Below, piece by piece: positions 15,924 through 26,270 of a DNA stretch of 64,000 bases. The DNA comes from Nitrospirota bacterium (lineage in GTDB: Bacteria > Nitrospirota > Thermodesulfovibrionia > Thermodesulfovibrionales > JdFR-88), in NCBI GenBank assembly GCA_021789555.1, contig JAJYJK010000007.1, positions 1 to 64,000 on the forward strand. Reading direction: 5' to 3'. How positions within the stretch are numbered: position 1 is the stretch's first letter; every line of letters starts with the position of its first letter. The notes beneath the pieces were generated by a model, which was not told where the DNA came from, did not search any database, and saw only the letters and a program-made list of their open reading frames with translations. The translations under genes and the position numbers were made by a program.

Positions 15924-17077
15924 TTTGCCTTGGCCGCTTCTTTTATGAGGTTTTGGGCTATGACGTTGCGCTGTATCTGGTTTGTGCCTTCGTATATCTG
16001 GAGGATCTTTGCGTCCCTCATCATCTTTTCGACCGGGTATTCCCTCATGTAGCCGGAGCCGCCCATGACCTGGACGGCATTCGTGGTGACCCGCATCGCC
16101 ATGTCGGTCGCAAAGAGCTTGGCCATGGCGGAGACCTTGGTCACATCGTTCGCGCCCGAGTCCATATATCTTGCGGTATGGTAAACGAGCGCCCTGGCCG
16201 CCTCTATCTCAGTGGCCATATCGGCAAGCATGTGCTGTATTGCCTGGAAGGCTATTATCGGATGGCCGAACTGCACCCTGGATCTGGTAAATTTTATGGC
16301 CTCATCAAACGCCCCCTGCGCGACCCCCACGCCCTGCGCGCCCACGCCCACGCGGGAGCTGTCCAGCGTCTTCATCGCCACGATAAAGCCCATGCCCTCC
16401 CGGCCCAGGATGTTTTCCCTCGGTATCCGGCAGTCCTCGAATACAAGCTCCCTCGTTGCGGAGGCCCTTATGCCCATTTTTCTTTCCTTCTTCCCGAAGC
16501 TGAAACCGGGGGTGTCCTTCTCGACGACGAAGGCGGAGGCCCCCCTTGGCCCCTTGGACTTGTCCGACATGGCTATTACCGTATATATTTCGGCCTCGCC
16601 GCCGTTTGTTATCCACTGCTTGGTGCCGTTTAAGACGTAGTGGCCGCCTTCGAGTCTGGCGGTAGTCTGAATGCCGCCCGCGTCGCTGCCCGCGTTTGCC
16701 TCGGTAAGGCCGAAGGCGACAAGCCTCTTGCCGGCCGCTATGTCAGGCAGGTATTTTTGTTTCTGCTCCGGGGTCCCGAAAAGCAGGATCGGGTAGGTCC
16801 CCAGCGCATTTGCCGCATAGGTGGTGGATACGCCGAGGCAGGCCGCAGAGAGCTCCTCCACGGCAAGCGTCAGCTCTAAACTCCCCTTGCCAAGCCCCCC
16901 GAACTCCTCCGGTATGAAGAGGCCAAAGAGGTCCGAGCCGGCCAGCACCCGCATGATCTCCCATGGGAACTCCTCTTTCTCGTCAAGCTCCTGCCTCACG
17001 GGGACGATCTTCTCCACGGCTATCTGCCGGGCAAGCTCCTTGATCATCATCTGCTCTTCGGAAAGGAAATAGTCCAT
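15920..17077 (-). CDS. Acyl-CoA dehydrogenase
   Basis: 385 residues, FAD-dependent alpha,beta-dehydrogenation of acyl-CoA thioesters, closest in feel to short-chain/butyryl-CoA dehydrogenases. It has AFGLTEANAGSDAG (FAD contact), QWITNGGEAEIY, and near the C-terminus the catalytic-base segment IYEGTNQIQR, where the glutamate lies in the butyryl/short-chain position. It is coupled to etfB by a GTGA overlap. The organism could use it for beta-oxidation or, with the ferredoxin-linked ETF, for reduction of enoyl-CoA. Confidence 0.95.
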   Translation of the reverse strand: MDYFLSEEQMMIKELARQIAVEKIVPVRQELDEKEEFPWEIMRVLAGSDLFGLFIPEEFGGLGKGSLELTLAVEELSAACLGVSTTYAANALGTYPILLFGTPEQKQKYLPDIAAGKRLVAFGLTEANAGSDAGGIQTTARLEGGHYVLNGTKQWITNGGEAEIYTVIAMSDKSKGPRGASAFVVEKDTPGFSFGKKERKMGIRASATRELVFEDCRIPRENILGREGMGFIVAMKTLDSSRVGVGAQGVGVAQGAFDEAIKFTRSRVQFGHPIIAFQAIQHMLADMATEIEAARALVYHTARYMDSGANDVTKVSAMAKLFATDMAMRVTTNAVQVMGGSGYMREYPVEKMMRDAKILQIYEGTNQIQRNVIAQNLIKEAAKAK

Positions 17078-17153
17078 CTTTTAGCGCTCCCCCGCCTGTT
17101 TCTATCTTAATGATAAATGTTCAGCTTATGATAAATAAACCGGGCGATTAAAT

Positions 17154-17222
17154 TCCATCTTCCGGCCCGCCTTCAGCATATCTCCATCTTCCGGCCCGCT
17201 TTTAATGTATCTCTATTTCCGG
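17154..17222. repeat. 29-bp tandem repeat spanning the ndk 3' end
   Basis: Two 29-bp units (17154-17182 and 17183-17211) share TCCATCTTCCGGCCCGC and a similar 3' half, followed by a partial third unit at 17212-17222. On the minus strand the third partial unit and the start of the second encode the last residues and stop of NDK, so the array looks like a duplication of that gene end. Confidence 0.7.
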
Positions 17223-17618
17223 AAAGAAAAAAGGTATTTCATATCCGGCAGAGCCCTCGCTGTCGGAGCCGTGCACGGCGTTTCTCTCGATGTTTTCGGC
17301 ATACAGCGCCCTTATCGTCCCCGGGGCCGCGTCCCTGGGGTTTGTGGCCCCCATGATCTTTCTGACCCTGGCGATTGCGTCTGGCCCTTCGAGGACGAGC
17401 ACCGCTATCGGCCCCTCCGACATGAATGACGTCAGGTCCTTATAAAACGGCCTCTCCCTGTGGACCACATAGAAGCGCCCGGCCTCTTCGGCCGAAAGGT
17501 GCAGCATCTTCAGCGCGGCGACCCTGAGCCCCGCGTCCTCGAAACATCTGATGACGGCGCCCACCGCGTTCTTTTTGACTGCGTCCGGCTTGACGATTGA
17601 AAGCGTCCTTTGAACCAC
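17202..17618 (-). CDS. ndk: Nucleoside-diphosphate kinase
   Basis: Transfers gamma-phosphate from ATP to NDPs through a phosphohistidine. The 138-residue protein is of normal size: [14 protein letters not shown] at the N-terminus, RKIMGATNP in the Kpn loop region and the active-site histidine in NAVHGSDS. The GTG start has AGGAGG seven bases upstream. The C-terminal codons and stop lie in a tandem repeat that continues into the intergenic space. It lies 57 bases downstream of mdh in a minus-strand run that continues to fabD. Confidence 0.96.
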   Translation of the reverse strand: MVQRTLSIVKPDAVKKNAVGAVIRCFEDAGLRVAALKMLHLSAEEAGRFYVVHRERPFYKDLTSFMSEGPIAVLVLEGPDAIARVRKIMGATNPRDAAPGTIRALYAENIERNAVHGSDSEGSAGYEIPFFFPEIEIH

Positions 17619-17675
17619 TCCGAATCCTCCTTTTCCAGGGCAGCGCCCATCCGGGTTGTGCAGCTTGATTTCCCT

Positions 17676-18605
17676 TTAGAGCGCGAGGGCCGCCACGAGC
17701 CGGCCCACCGCGGAGACCGAACGGTCAAAGGCCGCCTTCTCCTGCCCGGTAAGCGGCACTTCGACGATCTCCTCCACGCCACCCGCGCCCACTACGACCG
17801 GCACCCCCGCGTACAAGCTCATTGCCCCATACTGCCCCTCCAGGCAGGCCGCGCAGGGCAGGAGCCTTTTTTCATCCAGCAACACCGCCTTCACCATCTC
17901 ATAGACCGAGGCGGCCGGCGCGTAATACGCGCTGCCGTTTTTCAGGAGGGAGACTATCTCGGCCCCGCCCCCCTTTGTCCTTTCGAATATCTCCTCAATC
18001 TTGCGCTCCGGCAGGAGGGCGCTTATGCCGACCCCTTTCACCGAGACCAGGCTTTTGACCGGCACCATCTGGTCCCCGTGCCCCCCGAGGACCATCGCCT
18101 CGACGTCCTTCGGGCTGACCCCCAGTTGCCAGGCGATAAAGGCGCGAAGCCTCGCGGAATCGAGCACGCCGCCCATGCCGAAGACGCGCCTCTGGGGAAA
18201 CCCCGAGCGCTTCCATACAAGCTGCGCCATCACGTCCATCGGGTTTGTGACCACTACGATGACCGCATCCGGGCAGCGGCGGGGGAGTTCCGCCGCAACG
18301 CCCCCGACAATGGAGGCGTTTGCATGGAGGAGGTCGTCTCTGGACATCCCGGGCTTTCTGGCCAGGCCGGCCGTTATCACGACCACCGAGGAGCCCTGCA
18401 AATCCGCGATGTCATTCGTCCCGTTGATTGCGACCGATGAGCCCCAGAGGGGACAGGCCTCTGCCAGATCGAGCGCCTTGCCCTGCGGCATCCCCTCCGC
18501 CACGTCATACAGAAGGACGTCGGAGAGGCCGGTCTGCACCAGCAATTGGGCCAGCGAGGCCCCGACGTTGCCCGCACCGATGATCGATACCTTTTTCCTT
18601 TTCAT
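17676..18605 (-). CDS. mdh: Malate dehydrogenase (LDH-like type)
   Basis: NAD-dependent interconversion of malate and oxaloacetate. At 309 residues it has the Rossmann GAGNVGAS, VVVITAGLARKPGM with the substrate arginine, VVVTNPMDVM and the catalytic histidine in LGGHGDQMVPV. The pattern is that of the lactate-dehydrogenase-like MDH found in many bacteria. ATG 18605 is preferred over a GTG two codons upstream. It heads the minus-strand series mdh-ndk-acyl-CoA dehydrogenase-etfB-etfA-fabD. Confidence 0.94.
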   Translation of the reverse strand: MKRKKVSIIGAGNVGASLAQLLVQTGLSDVLLYDVAEGMPQGKALDLAEACPLWGSSVAINGTNDIADLQGSSVVVITAGLARKPGMSRDDLLHANASIVGGVAAELPRRCPDAVIVVVTNPMDVMAQLVWKRSGFPQRRVFGMGGVLDSARLRAFIAWQLGVSPKDVEAMVLGGHGDQMVPVKSLVSVKGVGISALLPERKIEEIFERTKGGGAEIVSLLKNGSAYYAPAASVYEMVKAVLLDEKRLLPCAACLEGQYGAMSLYAGVPVVVGAGGVEEIVEVPLTGQEKAAFDRSVSAVGRLVAALAL

Positions 18606-18987
18606 ATGCACTCAGCGCCTTTTTTTATTGATCTTCGCTGCGTCAAGGAGACTGGTCCCCAAGCCGCAAGGAATCCAATGCAAGAAATTTTTTTCATCAT
18701 ATTCGCTCGCTTGACCCCGTGGCAATTTTTTGCCCGCGAGGAATATGCTCGCTATCCATTTAATTTAAATACAAATGATAATTATACCCCAATCGCGGGG
18801 TTTTTTCCCCCGTACCGCGCACAATTACCCCCCGACCCTTGCCTGACTTTTACGTTTAATATAACCAGGTGTGTATAAGGAGGAGGCGGATGGGGATATG
18901 CGAGCGGTTTTTTACTTTTTTTGCCGCCAGTCCTTCGACCTTCTCATTGGGACAAAAACCCATGCCTGTAAAGGGCAGGCGGGCGGG
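18606..18987. other. Intergenic region between mdh and cca
   Basis: It holds copy 2 of the dispersed repeat (18627-18759), an AT-rich stretch, a GCGGGG-TTTTTT-CCCCC hairpin near 18796-18811, and then a stretch with AGGAGG (about 18878-18888) that opens a short plus-strand frame running into the cca 3' end. I see no convincing gene in it. The mdh promoter should lie here. Confidence 0.5.
18627..18759. repeat. Dispersed intergenic repeat, copy 2
   Basis: Second copy of the repeat at 821-937, with the same ATTCGCTCGCTTGACCCCGT core and hairpin. Two changes in the right stem arm (CCGCGAGG for CCACGGGG) weaken the stem to one mismatch and one G-T pair. A 16-base insertion separates the shared left end (TTGATCTTC) from the gap-free part. 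A partial third copy may lie at about 37618-37662. Confidence 0.7.
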
Positions 18988-20280
18988 TTAAGCACGATCT
19001 ATTATCTTCTTTGCGGCCAGGAGGGCCCCTTGCCGGTCTTTGACCTCTCCAAGGAGCCACTTCATCTGCACCCTGTCTAGCACCGCCTTGAAAAATGGAG
19101 ATGGTTCAAGGTTAAATTCCTTTTTGAGGTCCTCCCCGCTTATTTGTTTTTTGGCCAGCCTCGGCCTCACTTCTTTTATATAAAGCGCAAGGAGCGACCT
19201 TGAGAACTCCAAAAACCCCTCCCCTTCCTCCTCGTCCTCCGCGATGGAAAACGCGCAGGAGAAAAGCAGGTGCGCGTATATCTCGTCCCCCGCATCCCTG
19301 AGGAGCCGGGTTGCGGCCGCCCTGCCCGCGTATTTTTCCTGCAGCCCCCCCGATTTATAGAGTCTTCTCAATTTACAGAGCCTTTTCAATCGGGGGCGCA
19401 AGTGATAGAGCCGCTCTATCAACTGCCTCTGCCTCTTCGAAAGCACAAACCTGCCCATCGCCCTGCCCGACGTCCCCGAGGCAAGCACGGCCAGCTCAAT
19501 CGGGAAAAAGGCCTCCGGGCTATAATGAAATTTTTTAATGGCCCACTTCCTCCCCATCCCGGGCGGGGCTAAAGGGGTGGGTCGCGCCCATGCCCTGCGG
19601 AGGGTTTTTAGCGCAATTAGATTTGCACCTCTAAAACCGGGCATGATCACCCTCAGGACCCCGTCTTTGAGCATGCGCTCAAGCACCCTTCCCGCCCCCT
19701 GAGAAGATAGTATTTTCTGAAACTCCTCCGTGATCCTCTCCGGGGCGGGTTTTCTCAAGAGCGGGGCCAGTCTCTTTAATGCCGCAGCCGAATTCCGCTC
19801 TATCCGAAAACCCGCGGCCGCGGAAAAACGGTAGCACCTGAGGATCCTCAGCGGGTCCTGGGCCAGGTTGTCCTCCGATATGACGCGCACTATCCCCCTC
19901 ATCAGGTCCCGGGCGCCGCCCAGCGGGTCAATGAGCCTCCTTGAGGTGAGGGGAAAGGCCATCGCGTTTATAGTGATGTCCCTTTTCGAGAGGTCTTCTT
20001 CTATGCCCTTGCCGCGGAACCGCGAGATGTCCAGATGCTCATCGCCCCTTACGACCCTCGCCATGCCGAAGCGTTCATCAAGGAGGACGAACGTGGCCCC
20101 GGCCTCCTCAGCGAACCCGCGGGCCGCCTTGAGCGCGTTTCCCTTAAGCGCGATGTCTGCGTCCTTCGGGCTTTTCTCACCCGCCAGGATGGCCCGCACA
20201 CTGCCGCCCACAAGAAAGCAGGAGCCGTTTATCCCCCTGTCCCGCGCGAACCTCCTGAAATCAGCCAGAAGCCTTCCCAT
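18988..20280 (-). CDS. Class II tRNA nucleotidyltransferase/poly(A) polymerase family protein
   Basis: About 430 residues. The N-terminal nucleotidyltransferase head has the GGSVRA loop, the metal-binding DADIA (DxD), LDISRFRG, KRDITINAMAF and DPLRILRCYRFSA motifs of class II CCA-adding enzymes and poly(A) polymerases. The C-terminal part is more divergent and basic, without an HD domain. CCA addition at tRNA 3' ends or A-addition is the likely role, but CCA, A-adding and PAP subtypes cannot be separated by eye. The start at 20280 (MGRLLADF) was chosen over 20316, which adds an unusual hydrophobic leader. Confidence 0.88.
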   Translation of the reverse strand: MGRLLADFRRFARDRGINGSCFLVGGSVRAILAGEKSPKDADIALKGNALKAARGFAEEAGATFVLLDERFGMARVVRGDEHLDISRFRGKGIEEDLSKRDITINAMAFPLTSRRLIDPLGGARDLMRGIVRVISEDNLAQDPLRILRCYRFSAAAGFRIERNSAAALKRLAPLLRKPAPERITEEFQKILSSQGAGRVLERMLKDGVLRVIMPGFRGANLIALKTLRRAWARPTPLAPPGMGRKWAIKKFHYSPEAFFPIELAVLASGTSGRAMGRFVLSKRQRQLIERLYHLRPRLKRLCKLRRLYKSGGLQEKYAGRAAATRLLRDAGDEIYAHLLFSCAFSIAEDEEEGEGFLEFSRSLLALYIKEVRPRLAKKQISGEDLKKEFNLEPSPFFKAVLDRVQMKWLLGEVKDRQGALLAAKKIIDRA

Positions 20281-20363
20281 CTTCAATATGACAGTCCAAA
20301 TTGAATGAAAAATCAAGATATTTTGTAATATAATAATCTAATTTGGGAAAAGGAGGAGCTTAG

Positions 20364-21385
<1,022 letters not shown>

Positions 21386-21386
<1 letters not shown>

Positions 21387-22042
21387 TGGGTTTCACTTTT
21401 GCCCCCGAGGGATATCCTTATTTCGTCTTGTTCGGGGCGCTCTCCTTTCTGGTCTGGCTGGCCTGGGGATGGTTTGCCGTCCTGCCGGGGCTGGTCCTCG
21501 GGTTCATGTTCTATTTCTTCAGGGACCCGGAAAGAAGGACGCCCGATGAGGAGGGCTATGTCTGCCCCGCCGACGGCAGGATAATAGTGGCCCAGCAGGT
21601 GCGGGAGGACAAATACCTTGAAAAAGAGGCGCTGCTCATAAGCATATTCATGTCCCCCTTGAACGTGCACGTAAACAGGAGCCCCTGCGACTGCGAGGTC
21701 AGGCTGGTGGACTACCGGAAGGGTTCGTTCAAATCGGCCTGGAGCGAGCATGCCTTTCATAAAAACGAGCACATCTCCATAGTCATGGATGAGCGCCCCG
21801 CCTCCCGGCGGCCAAACGGGCAAGACGGGCGGATACTGGTGAGGCAGGTGGCGGGCTCCATCGCGCAGAAGCCGGTCTGCAGGAAAAAACCGGGGGACAT
21901 CCTGAAGAGGGGCGAGCGCTTCGGGATAATAAAATTCAGCTCCAGGGTGGACGTGTACCTGCCCGCGGATGTAAAACTCGCGGTCTCCATAGGCGACAGG
22001 GTACGGGCCGGCGAGAGCATACTGGCAAGGAAGGAAGGATGA
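21386..22042 (+). CDS. psd: Phosphatidylserine decarboxylase (short, archaeal-type)
   Basis: Makes phosphatidylethanolamine from phosphatidylserine. The 218-residue protein begins with a membrane-associated hydrophobic segment (residues about 8-40) and FRDPERRTP, followed by VCPADGRI, SPLNVHVNR and the autocleavage Gly-Ser in QVAGSIAQKP, where the pyruvoyl group forms. ATG 21386 shares its A with the ilvC stop. The open frame upstream of this start lies inside ilvC and is ignored. It is directly followed by pssA with a four-base overlap, so the PE pathway is encoded as a pair. Confidence 0.93.
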
Positions 22043-22764
22043 AAAAAGGCATCTATATCCTGCCAAACGCCCTTACGCTTGCCGGGATGCTGGCGGGTTT
22101 CTACGCGATACTGGCCGCGATAAAGGGCAATTTCATCGACGCCTCCTGGGCGGTGCTGGCGGCCATGATCTTCGACGGGCTGGACGGATTTGCGGCAAGG
22201 CTGACGGGCAGCGCCTCGCGCTTCGGGATAGAACTGGATTCCCTTTCGGACCTCGTCGCCTTCGGGGTGGCCCCGGCGCTCATAATCTATCTGGCCTCCC
22301 TGAACACATTCGGCCGGGTGGGCGGGCTTGTCGCCTTCCTCTACGTGGCCTGCGGGGCCATGCGCCTCGCCAGGTACAATGTGCAGATGGTCACCGCGGA
22401 GCGGAAGTATTTCACGGGGGTCCCGATACCCGGGGCCGCCGTCGTCATTTCCACCCTGATCATCTTCTCCTGGAAGACCGGGACCGACATCGGCCACAGC
22501 GTGCTTGTCCTGCTGCTCACGTTCGTCCTGTCGCTCCTGATGGTGAGCACCCTGAGGTTCCACGGGATGAAGGAGATAAATTTCTCGCGGAGAAAACCCT
22601 TCTGGATACTTGTGGCCCTGGTCTTCGTATTTGTCATAGTGGCGATGCACCCGGAGGTCTCGCTTTTCTTCGTCGCGATGGCCTATCTGCTGGCGGGGCT
22701 CATCGAGAACGCAATTATTTTATATCTCAGGAAGCGAAAGACATATCAGAAGGAGAATATTTAG
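22039..22764 (+). CDS. pssA: CDP-diacylglycerol-serine O-phosphatidyltransferase
   Basis: Integral membrane CDP-alcohol phosphatidyltransferase, 241 residues. The signature DGxxAR(x8)Gx3Dx3D is complete as DGFAARLTGSASRFGIELD followed by SLSD, residues about 50-75. About six to eight membrane segments follow. It condenses serine with CDP-diacylglycerol; Psd then decarboxylates the product. It ends one base before the leuA start, linking phospholipid and leucine synthesis genes. Confidence 0.95.
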   Translation: MKKGIYILPNALTLAGMLAGFYAILAAIKGNFIDASWAVLAAMIFDGLDGFAARLTGSASRFGIELDSLSDLVAFGVAPALIIYLASLNTFGRVGGLVAFLYVACGAMRLARYNVQMVTAERKYFTGVPIPGAAVVISTLIIFSWKTGTDIGHSVLVLLLTFVLSLLMVSTLRFHGMKEINFSRRKPFWILVALVFVFVIVAMHPEVSLFFVAMAYLLAGLIENAIILYLRKRKTYQKENI

Positions 22765-22765
22765 C

Positions 22766-24307
22766 ATGCGCAACATCAAAATATTCGACACCACCCTGAG
22801 AGACGGGGAGCAGTCCCCGGGGGCAAGCATGAACGTGGAGGAGAAGCTGCAGGTGGCAAGGCAGCTTGCCAGACTCGGAGTGGACGTCATCGAGGCCGGC
22901 TTCGCCATAAGCTCCGAGGGGGATTTCGAGGCCATAAGGACCATAGCGGCCGAGGTGGAGGGCCCCATCATAACGAGCCTGGCGCGGGCCAGGGAGGCCG
23001 ACATAAAAAGGGCGTGGCAGGCCGTGCGCGAGGCCCCCAGAGGCAGGATACACACGTTCCACTCCACATCGGACATCCACCTGAAATACCAGCATAAGGG
23101 GATGAGCCGGCAGGAGGCGCTCAAGAGGTCGGTCGAGATGGTAAAGCTCGCCAGGAGCCTCGTGGAGGACGTGGAGTTCTCCCCCATGGACGCCACCCGC
23201 ACGGAGCCCTCCTACCTGGCGGAGGTCGTGGAGGCGGTCATCGAGGCCGGGGCCGGCACCGTCAACATTCCCGATACCGTGGGCTACTCCATCCCGGAGG
23301 AGTTCGGCGGGATAATAAAGTACCTGATGGACAATGTCTGCAATATAGGCAAGACGGTCATATCCGTCCACTGCCATAACGACCTGGGCCTTGCGGTGGC
23401 CAACAGCCTGGCGGCCATCCGCGCCGGGGCCGGACAGGTGGAGTGCACCATAAACGGCATAGGCGAGCGCGCCGGCAACTGCTCCCTGGAGGAGGTGGTC
23501 ATGGCGCTCCGCACGCGCAGGGACTTCTTCGACGCGGACACCGCCGTGCGCTCCGAGGAGCTCATGCGCTCGAGCCGCCTCATCACGAAGATAACCGGCC
23601 TGTACGTGCAGCCCAACAAGGCGATAGTCGGGGCCAATGCCTTCGCGCACGAATCCGGCATCCATCAGGACGGCCTCCTGAAGGCGAAGGCGACTTACGA
23701 GATAATGCGCCCGGAGAGCGTGGGGCTTACGAGCACGAAACTCGTCCTCGGCAAGCACTCCGGAAGGCATGCCTTCAAAAGCAGGCTCAAGGAGCTTGGC
23801 CACGAGCTGTCGGACGAGGAACTGGAGAGCGCCTTCAAGAAATTCAAGCGCCTGGCCGACCAGAAAAAGGAGATCTACGACGAGGACCTGGAAGTCCTCG
23901 TCTCGGAGGAGCTGGCCGGGGCCCCGGAGCTGTATGCCCTGGCCGGTCTGAAGATATCGAGCGGCACCGATGATACGCCGACCGCCACGCTCAGACTGAG
24001 GACGGGCGAAAAGACGGACGAACATACCTCAACCGGCGACGGCCCGGTTGACGCCACCTACAAGGCGATTGCCGCCCTCACGAAGACCAAGAGCACCCTG
24101 CAGAGGTTCGAGGTCAAGAGCATCACGGGCGGAATGGACGCAATCGGGGAGGTCTTCGTGGGCCTGGAGGAAGGCGGCGTGACGGTGCGCGGACACGGCG
24201 CGGACACGGACATCATCGTCGCCGCGGCCAAGGCCTATATAAACGCCCTCAATAAGCTGGCCGCAAAAAGGCCGAAGGGCGGGGGGATAAAGCCGCCCGA
24301 ATTGTAG
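22766..24307 (+). CDS. leuA: 2-isopropylmalate synthase
   Basis: Condenses acetyl-CoA with 2-oxoisovalerate, the first step of leucine synthesis. It has 513 residues: TIM barrel with DTTLRDGEQSPGA, HCHNDLGLAVAN (metal-binding histidines) and NGIGERAGN, then a linker with GKHSGRHAF and a C-terminal regulatory domain with the GxGxVDA-like DGPVDATYKAI segment. AAGGAGAA precedes the ATG. It is the last gene of the ilvC-psd-pssA-leuA unit; an RNB nuclease gene starts 15 bases later. Confidence 0.97.
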   Translation: MRNIKIFDTTLRDGEQSPGASMNVEEKLQVARQLARLGVDVIEAGFAISSEGDFEAIRTIAAEVEGPIITSLARAREADIKRAWQAVREAPRGRIHTFHSTSDIHLKYQHKGMSRQEALKRSVEMVKLARSLVEDVEFSPMDATRTEPSYLAEVVEAVIEAGAGTVNIPDTVGYSIPEEFGGIIKYLMDNVCNIGKTVISVHCHNDLGLAVANSLAAIRAGAGQVECTINGIGERAGNCSLEEVVMALRTRRDFFDADTAVRSEELMRSSRLITKITGLYVQPNKAIVGANAFAHESGIHQDGLLKAKATYEIMRPESVGLTSTKLVLGKHSGRHAFKSRLKELGHELSDEELESAFKKFKRLADQKKEIYDEDLEVLVSEELAGAPELYALAGLKISSGTDDTPTATLRLRTGEKTDEHTSTGDGPVDATYKAIAALTKTKSTLQRFEVKSITGGMDAIGEVFVGLEEGGVTVRGHGADTDIIVAAAKAYINALNKLAAKRPKGGGIKPPEL

Positions 24308-24322
24308 GGCGGGCATGGGGCC

Positions 24323-25816
24323 TTGCGGTACGGGCAGATTAATCACTGGCGCAAAAGAGACCATAGGGCGATACTGAAAAGGATCGCCAGACGTGCGATG
24401 CTTGAGCGAGGCTTGCTGCCGGATTTCTCCCAGGAGGCAATTGCCGAGCTGAACACAATCGATTTCCCGGCAAAAGCCCCTGAGGGCGAGGTCCGCGACC
24501 TGCGAGGACTCCCCTGGGCCTCAATCGATAACGACGACTCCCGCGACCTCGATCAACTGACATCCGCAGAAATGCTCGACCGTGGAGATGTAAAAATCCT
24601 TGTGGCCATATCCGATGTGGACGCGCTTGTAAAAAGGGAATCGCCCCTTGACGAGCACGCCAGGCATAACACAACGTCTGTCTATACGCCGGCCATAATC
24701 TTCCCCATGCTGCCGGAAAAACTGTCCACTGGTCTCACGTCTCTGAACCTGAATGAAGACCGGCTGGCCATCGTGATAGAGATGACAGTGGGCGCGGACG
24801 GCTCGGTGCGGGACCCTGATATTTACGAGGCGGTTGTCCATAATCACGCCAAACTCGCCTATAACAGCCTGGCCGCATGGTTTGAGGGCAAGGGGCCGGT
24901 TCCGGCCCCGGTTGCGGCAGTGAGCGGACTGGAAGAAAACCTCCGCCTCCAGGACGAGACAGCTCAAAAACTGAAGAGACTGCGGCATAAGCATGGCGCG
25001 CTCAGCCTGCAAACCGTTGAGGCAAGCCCTCGCTTTGAAGAGGATGTGCTCATCGATCTGGAGGCAAAAGAGATAAACAGGGCCAATGACCTGATAGAGG
25101 ATTTCATGATAGCGGCAAACAGCATGACTTCTCAATATCTGGCCTCGAAGGGGCTACCCTCTTTGAGACGGGTGGTGCGCACGCCGCTGCGCTGGGACAG
25201 GATAGTTGAGCTTGCCATGGAATCCGGGTACAGTCTCCCCCGGTCTCCGGATGCTGTTTCGCTCGAACATTTTTTAAAGGAAGCGCAGTCCAAAGACCCG
25301 TCCAGGTTCCCCGATCTCTGCCTGAGCGTTATAAAACTGCTTGGGCCCGGCGAATACGTGGCGGATGCCCCGGGGGGAAAACCCTCAGACGGGCATTTCA
25401 GCCTTGCCGTAAGGGGCTACAGCCATTCAACCGCCCCTAACCGCCGTTTCCCCGACCTTATAACTCAACGGCTCCTGAAGACGGCTTTCCTGAAAACACC
25501 GGGGGGGCCATACTCGATTTCTGATCTCGAGGACCTGGCCAGGCACTGCACCGAAGAGGAGAATGCGGCCAAAAAAGTTGAAAGGCAGGTTGGCAAATCC
25601 GCTGCCGCGCTCTTATTTGAATCCCGGATAGGCCAGAGGTTCGATTCCATTGTTACAGGGGCCGGACCAAAGGGGACCTGGGTGCGCCTGCTGCACCCGC
25701 CCGTGGAAGGGAAAGTGGTCGCGGGTTATCAGGGGCTCGACGTCGGGCATAGGGTGCAAGTCCGGTTGGTCCATGTGGATGTAGAGGCCGGATTCATCGA
25801 TTTCGAAAGGATTTAA
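24323..25816 (+). CDS. RNB-domain ribonuclease (RNase II/R family)
   Basis: A 497-residue single-stranded RNA 3'-5' exonuclease homologue. The RNB core begins with the metal-binding aspartates in SIDNDDSRDLDQL (residues about 67-80), continues through VAISDVDALV, PMLPEKLSTGL and SLNLNEDRLA, and ends with GYSHSTAPNRRFPDL and a small S1-like tail. The N-terminal cold-shock domains of RNase II/R are absent, typical of a shorter bacterial subfamily. The start is uncertain: TTG 24323 or ATG 24398. It lies close behind leuA and may be read through from it. Confidence 0.87.
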   Translation: MRYGQINHWRKRDHRAILKRIARRAMLERGLLPDFSQEAIAELNTIDFPAKAPEGEVRDLRGLPWASIDNDDSRDLDQLTSAEMLDRGDVKILVAISDVDALVKRESPLDEHARHNTTSVYTPAIIFPMLPEKLSTGLTSLNLNEDRLAIVIEMTVGADGSVRDPDIYEAVVHNHAKLAYNSLAAWFEGKGPVPAPVAAVSGLEENLRLQDETAQKLKRLRHKHGALSLQTVEASPRFEEDVLIDLEAKEINRANDLIEDFMIAANSMTSQYLASKGLPSLRRVVRTPLRWDRIVELAMESGYSLPRSPDAVSLEHFLKEAQSKDPSRFPDLCLSVIKLLGPGEYVADAPGGKPSDGHFSLAVRGYSHSTAPNRRFPDLITQRLLKTAFLKTPGGPYSISDLEDLARHCTEEENAAKKVERQVGKSAAALLFESRIGQRFDSIVTGAGPKGTWVRLLHPPVEGKVVAGYQGLDVGHRVQVRLVHVDVEAGFIDFERI

Positions 25817-25862
25817 AAATCTCTTATAGAAGTGACTCAAAGTCTGGACGAATTTGTGTCTG

Positions 25863-26270
25863 CTATCTCTCGCTTCGCGGAAAACGCAAATACTCTTTCA
25901 AGCTCATTATCCTGGCCCCGCCGTATTTTCCAATTCCGAGCATTGCCTTATCCCCGGTGATTATGGCATATGCGCCGCCGGAGGAGGCGCATTCGAGCAC
26001 CCGGTTATCAGGATCATCTGAAAGAAAAGTGATTCGCTTTTTAGTCTCCGTCATCCGGCCAATCTCGGAGAGATTCACGGCAAGACGGCTCAGAGATTCC
26101 CTGTCGCCGCCGAATTTACCCGCAAGGACCGAAAGGACCTCGTTGATGATCTCGCGTGAAATCAGCAAAGTGTCCTTCCCCTCGATGATCTTAAGCATTG
26201 CTTTTTCAGCCTGGCCGCCGGGAAAAACAAGTGCGGATATGAATATATTGGCATCGAAAACGACCTTCAC
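25863..26270 (-). CDS. PIN-domain toxin
   Basis: A 135-residue putative RNase toxin of a type II toxin-antitoxin pair. PIN-domain acidic residues are visible: Asp in VFDANIFIS, Glu in EIINEVL, Asp in LSDDPDNRVLEC and Asp in IITGDKAML. It overlaps the upstream ribbon-helix-helix antitoxin by four bases. Such toxins usually cleave tRNA or rRNA; the target here is unknown. Confidence 0.88.
   Translation of the reverse strand: MKVVFDANIFISALVFPGGQAEKAMLKIIEGKDTLLISREIINEVLSVLAGKFGGDRESLSRLAVNLSEIGRMTETKKRITFLSDDPDNRVLECASSGGAYAIITGDKAMLGIGKYGGARIMSLKEYLRFPRSER

Noticed and set aside
18871-19080. Small plus-strand gene after AGGAGG
   Set aside because: The frame runs into the 3' end of the tRNA nucleotidyltransferase gene and its translation resembles no family; the AGGAGG is probably chance.
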